DNA from: VAZQ01 sp963753575
Lineage (GTDB): Bacteria > Pseudomonadota > Alphaproteobacteria > Rhizobiales > Xanthobacteraceae
Direction of reading: 5' to 3'
DNA: 64,000 nt
NCBI GenBank assembly: GCA_963753575.1
Contig: CAVWCR010000003.1
Span: 744,001-808,000 of the forward strand
Shown: positions 1 through 7,900 of the stretch, piece by piece
Position numbering within the stretch: position 1 is the first letter of the stretch
Layout of the letters: the number at the start of each line of letters is the position of its first letter
The notes under the pieces: model-generated
Database searches by the model: none
Told to the model about the DNA's origin: nothing
What the model saw: the letters and a program-made list of their open reading frames with translations, nothing else
Position numbers and translations under genes: made by a program

Positions 1-178
1 GATCGCGAAGCTCACGCTGGTGCCGCCCGGCGCGCTCGCGGTAGCGCCGCTTGCGGTGCGGCTTGCGGCTATCACGTGCGGGTTTCTGACCTTCCTGGTG
101 GTACGGCGCTCGGTGTTTGCCGGTCTCATTGCCGGCGAGCTTGTGCTCCTCGTCGGCGGTTTCCTGTTTGCATCATGA
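1..178 (+). CDS. AzlD-family branched-chain amino acid transport protein, 3' end
   Basis: The frame is open from base 2 to the TGA at 176-178 and gives about 58 residues of a very hydrophobic C-terminus with two membrane segments separated by a short VVRRSVFAG-type loop. The spacing (PxGALAVAP, then RR, then GELVLLVGG) resembles the end of AzlD, the small membrane partner of the AzlC branched-chain amino acid exporter. Only the last half of a ~100-residue protein is in the window, so the family call is by resemblance and the start is not visible. Confidence 0.45.
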   Translation, partial: IAKLTLVPPGALAVAPLAVRLAAITCGFLTFLVVRRSVFAGLIAGELVLLVGGFLFAS

Positions 179-310
179 CGTACGTTAGAGCTTCTGCGCC
201 TGGAACTGGTAGATGTGCGTGAAGTGCATAGGTCCAGTGCTTCCAGGTCCGGACTGCGGTGCAAAACGGGCCGCCGCCGCGCTTGCCCGCCGCCTACCGC
301 TCCTTCCGGT

Positions 311-739
311 TCATGCCTGGGCCAGGGCCGCGGCGAGCTTCGCCGCCTGATCCTTGAGCACCTCTGGCGCTTCTTTGACGCTGGCTGGGGGCTTGAGCGC
401 GATGCCTTCCTTGCGCGGAATCACGTGGACGTGCAGGTGGAATACGATTTGTCCACCGGCGTTTTCGCTGAACTGCTGCAGGGTGACGCCGTCGGCGCCA
501 AATACGCTGACGCTGATCTTCGCGATGCGCTGCGCAATCTTCATCACGTGGGCGAGATCATCGGGCGCAACATCCAGGATATTTCGCGCCGGCGCCTTTG
601 GAATAACCAGCGCATGGCCGGGCGCGCGCGGCATGATGTCGAGGAAGGCAAGCGCCTTGTCGTCCTCGTACACCTTGTAACGCGGAATCTCGCCACGCAG
701 GATCTTGGCGAAGATGTTGTCCTGGTCGTAGGCCGGCAT
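311..739 (-). CDS. HIT family nucleotide-binding hydrolase
   Basis: A 142-residue protein of the histidine-triad superfamily, which hydrolyses nucleotide-phosphoramidate or dinucleoside substrates in the cytoplasm. The defining HxHxHxx motif is seen as HLHVHVIP near residue 95-102, and the N-terminal NIFAKILRGEIP and FLDIMPRAPGHALVIPK blocks are typical of the Hint branch. The ATG at 737-739 is preceded by GGAGG five bases upstream, which fixes the start. The frame stays open upstream in GC-rich DNA, but that stretch lies opposite another gene. Length is normal for the family. Confidence 0.93.
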   Translation of the reverse strand: MPAYDQDNIFAKILRGEIPRYKVYEDDKALAFLDIMPRAPGHALVIPKAPARNILDVAPDDLAHVMKIAQRIAKISVSVFGADGVTLQQFSENAGGQIVFHLHVHVIPRKEGIALKPPASVKEAPEVLKDQAAKLAAALAQA

Positions 740-901
740 TTTGTCCTCCGGTGCGATGGTTTCTTCGATTGCAGGCGCCCAATGCCCGGTCAAGCCCGGA
801 CCGAGTGAAGCAAATCCGGCGTCCGGAATTGAACATACTGGCACCATCTTTGCTTGGGAAAATGGGGGCGTTGGGGGGGTCCAGATGAGGAGTTCTTCAG
901 C

Positions 902-1315
902 ATGTGCGACTATAGCCTGCACCACGTGCGGTCGCGCGCCGCACAAGTCGGCGACAAGCTGACGACGCGAAACTTCGGGACCGGTACGCGTGGCTTTGCC
1001 GCGCCCGAAGATCCTACGACGGCGGTCTGTGTTCTTCCTGGCACTGAGCTGGCGTTTGCGGAGGATATCGCCTTCACATCTCCGGCCGGGCCTCGCTCGG
1101 AGGTCCACAGAGCGCACTTCAAGACGGCGGTATTCCGCCAGATCAACCGTGACATCCTGCGGGCGCATCACGATGCCCTGGAGTTCCCGAACGGGCAGGT
1201 GGTGCTTCTGACCGACCTGTGTGACGGGCAGTCGGCGGCTGTGCTTCAGCTTCCGGCGCAGCCCAGTACTGGGGCCGAAGTCGAGGCGCAAAGACGGGTG
1301 GAATATATCGGTTGA
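902..1315 (+). CDS. Conserved hypothetical protein (rhizobial MCDYSLH family)
   Basis: A 137-residue soluble protein beginning MCDYSLHHVRSRAAQVGDKL. I recognise this as a protein conserved as a hypothetical across Bradyrhizobium relatives, but no function is known to me. It has no signal peptide and no membrane segment. The C-terminal half contains HHDALEFPNGQ followed by LLTDLCDGQ. The ATG at 902 has GAGGAG about ten bases upstream; the frame extends further back only as low-complexity WGRWGG. It is divergent from the HIT gene, and the spacing of 162 bases leaves room for promoters for both. Confidence 0.75.
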   Translation: MCDYSLHHVRSRAAQVGDKLTTRNFGTGTRGFAAPEDPTTAVCVLPGTELAFAEDIAFTSPAGPRSEVHRAHFKTAVFRQINRDILRAHHDALEFPNGQVVLLTDLCDGQSAAVLQLPAQPSTGAEVEAQRRVEYIG

Positions 1316-1353
1316 GGCTGCGGGGCCGCTCGCCAAGCGGGCGGCCCCGTCCG

Positions 1354-1935
1354 TCAGCGGTTGGGATTGGCGCGCCGCCGCCACCGCCAACGCATGACCG
1401 CAATTGCGGCAAGCAATAAGCACGTCGCTTCCGTGATGAGTCCAGCAAGCGATTTGGCGCGGGTCCAGAAGCTCGCGCGCTCAACTACATCGCCGCCGAC
1501 CTGCGGGCCGGCGGCGAGCATCGTGGCGATGCCGTCGTTCTCGAGGTAGTCAAACCCGGCGGTGAGGACGGGCAGCAGCACGAGAGCGGCGCGGGCGGGG
1601 AGGGCGATGGCGCGATCCGTTGTTCGCCCCGGCGCCGTCAGCCACAGCAGCAGCAATCCGCGCGAGAGCGCGTAGAGCGCCGGATAGGCGGTGTCGAGCT
1701 GCAGCTGTATGTTCGCGTAGTAGGAGCGTCCGATATCGCTCAGCGCGTGGAGCAGCGCGCGCGCCTCCTCGGGCGTGTAGCCGAACGGCCGCAGATCGAA
1801 TGGCGCCAGTCCGCCGGCAACGCGGCGTAGATAGGCAAGCGTCCAGAATATCATCACGCCCCAGAGCGCAAAGCTGACAATCAGCGCCACCACTACGTGC
1901 GCGGTGCGAGGAAACTGGTCCGAGCGCGGTGTCAT
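1354..1935 (-). CDS. Integral membrane protein of unknown function
   Basis: A 193-residue protein with about four hydrophobic segments: residues 12-34, 86-102, 110-128 and 160-180. A charged, Tyr-rich loop (SYYANIQLQLDTAYPALYALSRG) lies between segments 1 and 2. The C-terminus is strongly basic (RWRWRRRANPNR), suggesting it stays in the cytoplasm. Its ATG overlaps the TGA of the upstream GNAT gene as ATGA (1932-1935), so the two are probably translationally coupled. I do not recognise the family. Confidence 0.7.
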   Translation of the reverse strand: MTPRSDQFPRTAHVVVALIVSFALWGVMIFWTLAYLRRVAGGLAPFDLRPFGYTPEEARALLHALSDIGRSYYANIQLQLDTAYPALYALSRGLLLLWLTAPGRTTDRAIALPARAALVLLPVLTAGFDYLENDGIATMLAAGPQVGGDVVERASFWTRAKSLAGLITEATCLLLAAIAVMRWRWRRRANPNR

Positions 1936-3134
1936 ATTCCGTCAGTCTTGCGGAATGGGGTGGCCTCAGCCAGCTCGTCGACTTCAACGGCGACGTGAGC
2001 GCGCTCGTGGGTGAGGAAGTCGGCGATGGCCCGGTGCAGCGCAGGATCGGCGATGTAATGCGCCGAATGGGTCGTGACCGGCATATAGCCGCGCGAGATC
2101 TTGTGCTGGCCGCCGGCGCCGGCTTCGACGCGGACAAGCTTGTGCTCAATCGCGTAGTCGATCGCCTGATAGTAGCAGATCTCGAAGTGCAGGAAGGCGT
2201 GCTGCTCGATGCAGCCCCAGTGACGGCCGAACAGCGTATGCGAGCCGATGAAGTTGATGGCGCCGGCGATCCAGCGCCCGTTGCGCTTGGCCATGACCAG
2301 GAGGATGCGGTCGGCCATCTTCTCGCCGACGATCGAATAGAACGAGCGGTTGAGATAGGGACGGCCCCATTTGCGCGAGCCGGTCTCCATGTAGAACTCG
2401 AAGAACGCGTCCCACACGCTTTCGGTCAGCTCCGCGCCGGTCAGCTGATGCACGGTGATGCCGTTTGCCAGCGCGTCCGCGCGCTCACGCCGGATTATCT
2501 TGCGCTTGCGCGAGGCGAGCGAGGCGAGAAAGTCGTCGAAGGTGCTGTAGCCGGCGTTCTCCCAGTGGAACTGGCGATGGGTGCGCTTGAGGTAGCCATG
2601 CTCGCCGAGAAGCTGCCACTCGGCTTCGGTCGGGAATGTCACATGCACCGATGACAAGTGGCTGCGGCGACAGACTTCGGCGAGCCCTTCGGCGAGCGCG
2701 ATGCGCATCGCGTCGGCCTGCGGCCCGGGACGCACCAGCAGGCGCCGGCCAGTCGCTGGCGTGAACGGAACCGCGACCTGGAGCTTCGGATAATAGTTGC
2801 CGCCGGCGCGCTCATAGGCATCCGCCCAGCCATGGTCGAAGACATATTCGCCCTGCGAGTGCGATTTGGCGTAGGACGGCGCGGCGCCGATCAGCTCGCC
2901 ACCCGTCTCCGCCAGCAAATGCATGGGCTGCCAGCCGGTGCGGTTGCGCACCGAGCCCGAGAGCTCCAGCGAGGACAGGAAATCGTGCGAGATGAACGGG
3001 TTGTAGTCGGGCTCTGCGCCTGCTTCGGGGGCCGGGTTGGCGCAGGCATCCCAGGCCGCGGCCGTGACTTCGCCAATGGTATTGGCAACGCGGAGCGTGA
3101 TGTCAGTCGATGTCATGGAGTGCGATTGGGTCAT
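1932..3134 (-). CDS. GNAT family N-acetyltransferase (DUF482 / COG3146 type)
   Basis: A 400-residue cytosolic protein of the peptidoglycan-associated GNAT-like family (PF04339), whose members resemble FemAB-type aminoacyl transferases. Recognisable blocks are YNPFISHDFLSSLE near residue 45, FDHGWADAYERAGGNYYPKL near 100, the basic RKRKIIRRER near 215, RPYLNRSFY near 265 and GRHWGC near 315. The true substrate of the family is not established. Two alternative ATG codons lie within seven residues of the start. It forms a coupled pair with the downstream membrane protein through a 4-nt overlap. Confidence 0.85.
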   Translation of the reverse strand: MTQSHSMTSTDITLRVANTIGEVTAAAWDACANPAPEAGAEPDYNPFISHDFLSSLELSGSVRNRTGWQPMHLLAETGGELIGAAPSYAKSHSQGEYVFDHGWADAYERAGGNYYPKLQVAVPFTPATGRRLLVRPGPQADAMRIALAEGLAEVCRRSHLSSVHVTFPTEAEWQLLGEHGYLKRTHRQFHWENAGYSTFDDFLASLASRKRKIIRRERADALANGITVHQLTGAELTESVWDAFFEFYMETGSRKWGRPYLNRSFYSIVGEKMADRILLVMAKRNGRWIAGAINFIGSHTLFGRHWGCIEQHAFLHFEICYYQAIDYAIEHKLVRVEAGAGGQHKISRGYMPVTTHSAHYIADPALHRAIADFLTHERAHVAVEVDELAEATPFRKTDGI

Positions 3135-3174
3135 GCGCGAGCATTGATATCAGGGTGGCGTTCGGGATTGCCGC

Positions 3175-3582
3175 TCACTGACCCTTCCAGCTGACTGGAT
3201 ACATCGCCACCAGCTTGCTCCGGTCCGCCGCGCTCAATGGAAAGTAGTGCGGCGTCCGCGACATAAAAAGCCCCGGGCGGCAGGGCGCCGGGCGTCCGCA
3301 CATCAGCATCGCCGGATTGGAATTGTGGCCGAGGCCGATCGCGTGCCCCAGTTCGTGCGCGATCACATTGCGGGCGACATTGGGCAGCGACATCGGCGGC
3401 GATCTGGTGTTGCGGATCATCGCGACCGCGCCCTGCCCGTCGGGCAAGCGATTGACGTGGGAAATAAACTCGCCGTTCGACAACACGTACATCGCTTGCC
3501 CTCGCGTACGATCCGAGCGTTCGGCGACCTGCTCGAACCGAGATGCCGCACATGATGCCCCAACCAGCAAAAACTTTGGCAC
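3175..3582 (-). CDS. Matrixin-like zinc metalloprotease, probably 5'-truncated
   Basis: A 135-residue ORF with a complete metzincin zinc motif, HELGHAIGLGH, at about residues 76-86, in which three His bind zinc and the Glu is catalytic. Downstream MLMCGRPAPCRP carries the Met-turn-like Met and two Cys. Homologues I recall have a signal peptide and about 40 more residues before the RFEQVAERSD block. Here the protein starts abruptly at a GTG with MPKFLLVGAS, and no signal peptide can be joined to it in any frame of the 90 bases before the GDPD gene. The 5' end therefore looks deleted or rearranged. Confidence 0.65.
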   Translation of the reverse strand: MPKFLLVGASCAASRFEQVAERSDRTRGQAMYVLSNGEFISHVNRLPDGQGAVAMIRNTRSPPMSLPNVARNVIAHELGHAIGLGHNSNPAMLMCGRPAPCRPGLFMSRTPHYFPLSAADRSKLVAMYPVSWKGQ

Positions 3583-3671
3583 TTTTCCGACGCGCTTGGA
3601 AGGCCGGCACGCCAGTGCAGTTCTCTGGACTTGAAGCCCGCGACAAGACGGGGATTATCAGATCCTCGACG

Positions 3672-4463
3672 CTACGGCCGCAAGCCTTCGAAAATAATCT
3701 GGTCCGCGTACCTGTTGGCGCGCTCGCGGTCTTCCGCCGTGCGCACGGTCCAGGTCAACAGCGGCAGCCCCAGAATGCTGCGGGCCGCGCGCGGCAGCGT
3801 TGCCGGCAGATCTTTCACCGAATAGGCAATGAACTGCGGGCGGGTATCGAGTGCATGCGCGAAGTAGGCGAGCGCGCGCTTGGCGCGGGCGGAGAGGTGG
3901 CCCCACTCGCGGTGCCGGTAGTGGCGTTCGGCGACGATGCCGCGCGGCAGCTGCGGCGCGAGCGTGCGCAGCGCGGCCATCGGGCCGGGGTCGAATGACA
4001 TCAGTGCCGCCGGGCCGCGGTAGCCCGCGAGCACATCGGCGGCACGCTTGACCAGGCGGCGGTCGCCGTCGAAATGGCTCTTCACTTCGATCACCAGCGT
4101 CGCCTGCCCAGCGACCAGGTCGCACAGCTCGCCGAGCGTGATCATGTGGTCGGACGAGGCGCGAAAGGGGACGTGCTTGAGTTCGGCCGATGACAACGCG
4201 GCGAGCTGGCCGCTGCCTTCCGTCAGCCGCTCGAGCGTGTCGTCATGAAACACCATGGCTTCGCCGTCGGCGGAAAGCTGCAGGTCGCACTCGATCGCGT
4301 AGTTGCCGGCGATGGCGGACGCGAAGGCTGTTGGCGTGTTCTCGATCACGCCCGCCGCCGCGTCGTGCAGGCCGCGGTGCGCGACCGGGCGCGCGATCAG
4401 CCAATCGAGGCCAGGGGTGCTAGTGCCGGCACCAGTGCCCCGTTTCCGAAGTTCGTGAGTCAT
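3672..4463 (-). CDS. Glycerophosphodiester phosphodiesterase family protein
   Basis: About 263 residues of a GDPD TIM barrel, which hydrolyses glycerophosphodiesters to glycerol-3-phosphate and an alcohol. The opening AHRGLHD motif (His-Arg pair), the ENTPTAF block, the metal-binding IECDLQLSADG and the FHDD catalytic His-Asp are all present, as is a conserved VIEVKS strand. There is no signal peptide, so it acts in the cytoplasm. The only credible start is the ATG at 4461-4463, which lies in the loop of palindromic element A1 with GAGGG upstream, so the repeat supplies the first ten residues (MTHELRKRGT). The convergent gene pair around it shows no operon partner. Confidence 0.85.
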   Translation of the reverse strand: MTHELRKRGTGAGTSTPGLDWLIARPVAHRGLHDAAAGVIENTPTAFASAIAGNYAIECDLQLSADGEAMVFHDDTLERLTEGSGQLAALSSAELKHVPFRASSDHMITLGELCDLVAGQATLVIEVKSHFDGDRRLVKRAADVLAGYRGPAALMSFDPGPMAALRTLAPQLPRGIVAERHYRHREWGHLSARAKRALAYFAHALDTRPQFIAYSVKDLPATLPRAARSILGLPLLTWTVRTAEDRERANRYADQIIFEGLRP

Positions 4464-4506
4464 CGCTGCACCCTCTGACACGAACTTCGGAAACAAAGGG
4501 ACACTA
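4433..4506 (-). repeat. Palindromic element, subfamily A, copy 1
   Basis: A 74-bp palindrome whose arms CGTTTCCGAAGTTCGT and its complement flank a loop holding GAGGGTGCAGCGATG on the minus strand. The outer ends are CAGTGCCCC and CACTA. The ATG in the loop starts the GDPD gene. The right end overlaps the left end of the next element by two bases (CACTAGTGG). Confidence 0.9.
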
Positions 4507-4581
4507 GTGGAGCGGATTTGACTTTCGCTACCCACCAAGCGGCGGGCTCGCGAAGCGAATGTCAAATCCAAAGCTCCACTA
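4505..4581 (+). repeat. Palindromic element, subfamily C, copy 1
   Basis: A 77-bp palindrome beginning TAGTGGAGCGGATTTGAC and ending GTCAAATCCAAAGCTCCACTA. The loop contains ACCCACCAAGCGGCGGGCTC. It is the reverse complement of the copy at 15472. Confidence 0.9.
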
Positions 4582-4596
4582 GAAACCTATACTCGC

Positions 4597-4670
4597 TAGT
4601 GGTCCTTTGATTCTAACATTCGCAAAAGAGCCCGCCGACAAGGGATGCGAATGTTAGAATCGGACCACTA
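4597..4670 (+). repeat. Palindromic element, subfamily B, copy 1
   Basis: A 74-bp palindrome with ends TAGTGGTCC and GGACCACTA and inner arms ATTCTAACATTCGCA and TGCGAATGTTAGAAT. It is separated from element C1 by a 15-nt spacer (4582-4596). Reverse complement of the copy at 15385. Confidence 0.9.
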
Positions 4671-4685
4671 GCAACTCTATGATTC

Positions 4686-4760
4686 TAGTGCGCTTTTCAA
4701 TCTGAAGTTTCTAAGCGAGTTTGCTGCAAGTGTTGTAGGAACTTCAGATCGGCGGCGCTA
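4686..4760 (+). repeat. Palindromic element, subfamily D, copy 1 (degenerate)
   Basis: About 75 bp with ends TAGTGCGC and GCGGCGCTA and inner arms TCTGAAGTTTCTA and TAGGAACTTCAGA. It is less perfect than the D copy at 7738. A 15-nt spacer (4671-4685) separates it from B1, and that spacer is repeated in inverted orientation beside element A3 at 53548-53562. Confidence 0.8.
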
Positions 4761-4771
4761 GCCATGACCGA

Positions 4772-5236
4772 TCAGGCGACCTCGAACAGTCCCTCGACCT
4801 CGACCGCGGCGTCGAGCGGCAGCGCCGCGACGCCGACGGTGCTGCGGGCATGCCGGCCCTTGTCGGCAAACACCTCGACCATCAGGTCGGAGGCCCCGTT
4901 CATGACCTTGGGGCCGTCGAGGAACGTTGGCTCCGAGTTGATGAAGCCGCCAAGCCGGACCACTCTCACGACCTTGTCGAGATCGCCGAGCGCGACCTTG
5001 ACCTGCGCCAGGAGGTTGATGCCGCAGACGCGTGCCGCGCTTTGGCCTTGCTCGACCGATACACCGCCGCCGAGCTTGCCCTTGGCGACAAGCTTGCCGT
5101 CGGCGCCAAGGCAGATCTGGCCGGACACCGCCAGGAGCGATCCGGTGCGCACAAAGCCGACATAGTTGGCGATCGGGGCGGCCGGGGTCGGGAGAACGAT
5201 ACCGAGTGCCGCGAGCTTCTGTTCAACCTGGGCCAT
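4772..5236 (-). CDS. RidA family protein (YjgF/YER057c/UK114)
   Basis: A 154-residue member of the Rid superfamily. The long-form layout with the LGGVSVEQGQSAARVCGINLLAQ block and KVVRVVRLGGFINSEPTF is typical of the COG0251 proteins common in alphaproteobacteria. Canonical RidA deaminates reactive enamine/imine intermediates and needs an Arg near the C-terminus; here the C-terminus reads KGRHARSTVGVAALPLDAAVEVEG, which retains the GRHARSTVGV motif with that Arg. The ATG at 5234-5236 has AAGGGGAAAG upstream. It is divergent from eipB, with a 170-nt shared upstream region. Confidence 0.9.
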   Translation of the reverse strand: MAQVEQKLAALGIVLPTPAAPIANYVGFVRTGSLLAVSGQICLGADGKLVAKGKLGGGVSVEQGQSAARVCGINLLAQVKVALGDLDKVVRVVRLGGFINSEPTFLDGPKVMNGASDLMVEVFADKGRHARSTVGVAALPLDAAVEVEGLFEVA

Positions 5237-5406
5237 GCTGCTTTCCCCTTCTGCATTACCGGACGGCGGACCACCCCTGTCTTTGGCTGATCGGCTGGGC
5301 ATATTCAAGTTGGGAAGCAAAGTTGGGACGCCAAGGGCCGGTGGCAGTTGCGGGGGGCAGCCCACGTCCCTATGTTCGCAGCATCGCGGCCAGGAGACCT
5401 TGTCCC

Positions 5407-6255
5407 ATGACGATGCTGACCAATCTACGCTTCGCGTCCGTGACATTCGCAGCGGCGGCACTCCTGGGCAGCTCCTGGACCGCGATGGCGCTGACGCCCA
5501 CCGGCGAGCTTGCAGCCCACCGCGCCATCTACGAGCTCAAGCTTGCCCACACGCGCGGCAAAGGGTCCGCGGTCGCGGCGCGCGGCCGCATTCTCTACGA
5601 CTTCTCGGGCAGCGTGTGCGACGGCTACAAGCTCGAATTCCGCCAGGTCTCCGAGCTCGACAATGGCGAGGGCAGGATCACCTTGAGCGACCTGCGATCG
5701 CAAACCTGGGAGGATGGCGCCGCCAGGGCCTATCAATTCACTTCGCAGAATTATCTCAATCAGCGGCTCATCAATTCGGTCGATGGGCGGGCGGAGCGAC
5801 GGCAGAACACCATCGCGGTCACGCTCACCAAGCCGAAGGACAAGACGCTCGAGCTCGAGGCGGCGATCATCTTCCCGACCGAGCACGTGCGGCGCATCCT
5901 CGATGCAGCCCGCGAAGGCAAGAACATTCTGGAGTTTCCGGTCTACGACGGATCGGAAAGCGGCGAGAAGGTCTATAACACGCTGACTGTCATCGGCCAC
6001 GTGATCGGACCCGAGCGCATTCCCGACGATGCCGCGCGCGATCAGCAGGCGCTTGCCGGCATGAAGCGCTGGCCGGTCACGGTGAGCTATTTCGAACGGA
6101 GCGCCAAGCAGGCCGAGCAGCTTCCGATCTACTCGATCGCGTTCGAGCTCTATGAGAACGGCATCTCGCGCGCGCTGATGCTCGACTACAATAATTTCTC
6201 GATCAGCGGCGAGCTCAAGACGCTGGAGATCAAGGACACCAAGCCCTGCCCGTAG
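5407..6255 (+). CDS. eipB: Envelope integrity protein EipB (DUF1849)
   Basis: A 282-residue periplasmic protein with an N-terminal signal peptide (hydrophobic to about residue 26, cleavage near AMA-LTP). It matches the DUF1849 family, studied in Brucella as EipB, a beta-spiral protein needed for envelope integrity. The two cysteines I can see, in GSVCDGYK and in the C-terminal KPCP, correspond to the conserved disulfide reported for the family. The ATG has AGGAGA upstream. It is convergent with dinB, and a long hairpin repeat lies between the two stops. Confidence 0.9.
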   Translation: MTMLTNLRFASVTFAAAALLGSSWTAMALTPTGELAAHRAIYELKLAHTRGKGSAVAARGRILYDFSGSVCDGYKLEFRQVSELDNGEGRITLSDLRSQTWEDGAARAYQFTSQNYLNQRLINSVDGRAERRQNTIAVTLTKPKDKTLELEAAIIFPTEHVRRILDAAREGKNILEFPVYDGSESGEKVYNTLTVIGHVIGPERIPDDAARDQQALAGMKRWPVTVSYFERSAKQAEQLPIYSIAFELYENGISRALMLDYNNFSISGELKTLEIKDTKPCP

Positions 6256-6281
6256 GCGGGTAGCGTGACAATCGTTTCAGG

Positions 6282-6428
6282 GCCGTAGGGCGGGCAAAGG
6301 CGCGGGCTGAGTGCGCATGCATTTCCAGACACACAAGCATAGCGCCGTGCCCACCATCTGAATCTTCCCACGACGACCGAAGGCGGTGGGAGGAAAGGCC
6401 GTGCCAACGCCTTTGCCCACCCTACGGC
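6282..6428. repeat. Long inverted repeat between convergent eipB and dinB
   Basis: Arms of about 21 bp, GCCGTAGGGCGGGCAAAGGC at 6282-6301 and a near-perfect complement at 6408-6428, enclose some 105 bp with a further CCGTGCCCACC-type segment. It resembles intergenic repeats scattered in Bradyrhizobium-type genomes and probably also ends transcription of both convergent genes. Confidence 0.75.
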
Positions 6429-6439
6429 GCTGAGAGGGA

Positions 6440-7735
6440 TCATTCCGCCGTCCAGTCCTCTTCATCCTCCTCGTCGAGCGCGAGCCCTTTCACCACCGCC
6501 TCGTCGCCGAACTTCTCGCGCAGCCGGTCGACCGCATATTCGGCCTCGGCAGCGCGGCGGTCGAGGAGGTCTGAGCGGTCGCCGTCGTCGGCTTCGCACA
6601 GGCCCGACACCCCGATGCCGATCAGGCGAAACTGCGTGCCGTCGAGTTCTCGCACCAGCAGTTCGCGTCCGGTCGCGTAGATCTTGGTTGCGAGCTGGGT
6701 CGGCCGCTCGAACGACTGCGCTCGCGTGCGCAGCCGAAAGTCCCTGGTCTTGAGCTTGAGCGTGATCGTGGCGCCCGCAAGCTCGCCGTCCTTGAGACGG
6801 GCCGAGACTTTCTCGGCGAGCCGCCACAGTCGCTGTTCGAGCGGCCGCAGGTCGGCGATGTCGTGGTCGAAGGTGGTCTCGGCCGAGATGCTCTTGGCCT
6901 CGCGCTCGGCGCGGACCGCTCGGCTGTCGATGCCATGCGCGAGGCGGAAGAGGCGCGCTCCCTCGGCGCCATAGCGGCGCATCAGCTCGCTCTCGCCCGC
7001 GCGCTGCAGGTCGCCGATGGTGCGCAGGCCATCTTTCGCCAGGCGCGCCTCCGCGACCTTGCCGACACCGAAGATCAGCGACACCGACCTGGTGGCGAGA
7101 AACGTTGCGGCCTCGGCTGCTCCCAACACCGCAAAGCCGCGCGGCTTGTCGAGATCGGACGCGATCTTGGCCAGGAACTTGTTGGCGGCGAGCCCGATCG
7201 ACACCGTGATCCCGAGCTCCTGCTCGATCGCATCGGAAAAGCGCGCAAGCGCTTTCGCGGGCGGCATGCCGTGCAGGCGTTCGGTGCCGGACAGGTCCAT
7301 GAACGCCTCGTCGATCGAGACCGGCTCGACCAGCGGCGTGAGATCGCGCATGCGCGTGCGCACGGCGCGGCCGACCTCGGCATACTTCTCCATGCGGGGG
7401 CGAACTACCGTCGCGTGCGGGCACAGCCGCCGCGCCTCGAACATCGGCATCGCGGAGCGTACCCCAAACGTACGTGCCACATAACAGCAGGTGAGCACGA
7501 CGCCGCGCTGGCCGCCGCCGACGATCACCGGCTTGTCGGCGAGCGAGGGGTCGTCGCGTTTCTCGACCGTGGCATAGAAGGCATCGCAATCGACGTGCGC
7601 GATCGACAGCGTATCGAGCTCGGGGTGCCGCACCAGCCGCGGCGAGCCGCACCCCGGGCAGCGTGCGGCATTGTCCGCCACGTCGCGGCGGCAGTCGCGG
7701 CAGAAACCTTTGAGTGCACGCGGCGCGCTGGGCAT
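6440..7735 (-). CDS. dinB: DNA polymerase IV (Y-family)
   Basis: A 431-residue translesion polymerase. After an N-terminal Cys4 zinc-ribbon-like segment (CRDC and CPGC, residues 13-31), which is usual in this order, come the palm motifs HVDCDAFYA near residue 48 and SIDEAFMD near 140, containing the catalytic Asp/Asp-Glu carboxylates. The finger block ADKPVIVGGGQRG, the helix-hairpin-helix region (IFGVGKVAEARL) and the little-finger domain follow. Length is normal. The ATG at 7733-7735 lies only 2 bp from the end of palindromic element D2, so the leader of this gene is made of repeat; no strong Shine-Dalgarno is visible. Confidence 0.95.
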   Translation of the reverse strand: MPSAPRALKGFCRDCRRDVADNAARCPGCGSPRLVRHPELDTLSIAHVDCDAFYATVEKRDDPSLADKPVIVGGGQRGVVLTCCYVARTFGVRSAMPMFEARRLCPHATVVRPRMEKYAEVGRAVRTRMRDLTPLVEPVSIDEAFMDLSGTERLHGMPPAKALARFSDAIEQELGITVSIGLAANKFLAKIASDLDKPRGFAVLGAAEAATFLATRSVSLIFGVGKVAEARLAKDGLRTIGDLQRAGESELMRRYGAEGARLFRLAHGIDSRAVRAEREAKSISAETTFDHDIADLRPLEQRLWRLAEKVSARLKDGELAGATITLKLKTRDFRLRTRAQSFERPTQLATKIYATGRELLVRELDGTQFRLIGIGVSGLCEADDGDRSDLLDRRAAEAEYAVDRLREKFGDEAVVKGLALDEEDEEDWTAE

Positions 7736-7737
7736 GG

Positions 7738-7813
7738 TGGTGCCGCCGATTTGAAGTTCCTACAACAGTTGCGGCAGCCTCGCTTGGGAACTTCAAATCG
7801 AAAGGCGGCACTA
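7738..7813 (+). repeat. Palindromic element, subfamily D, copy 2
   Basis: A 76-bp palindrome with inner arms GATTTGAAGTTCC and GGAACTTCAAATC and outer ends TGGTGCCGCC and GGCGGCACTA. It occupies the whole leader immediately before dinB (minus strand). A 13-nt spacer separates it from element A2. Confidence 0.9.
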
Positions 7814-7826
7814 ATCATGGACCTGC

Positions 7827-7900
7827 TAGTGCCCCTTTGCTTCCGAAGTTCGCGTCAGGGGGTGCTACAATGTATTACGAACTTCGGAAGCGGGGCACTA
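7827..7900 (+). repeat. Palindromic element, subfamily A, copy 2
   Basis: A 74-bp palindrome with ends TAGTGCCCC and GGGGCACTA and inner arms TTCCGAAGTTCG and CGAACTTCGGAA. The loop carries AGGGGGTGCTACAATG on the plus strand; this ATG (7870) is in frame with the MmgE/PrpD gene. Confidence 0.9.

Noticed and set aside
4433..4760. CRISPR array
   Set aside because: The units are different palindromes with inverted arms, not direct repeats with unique spacers.
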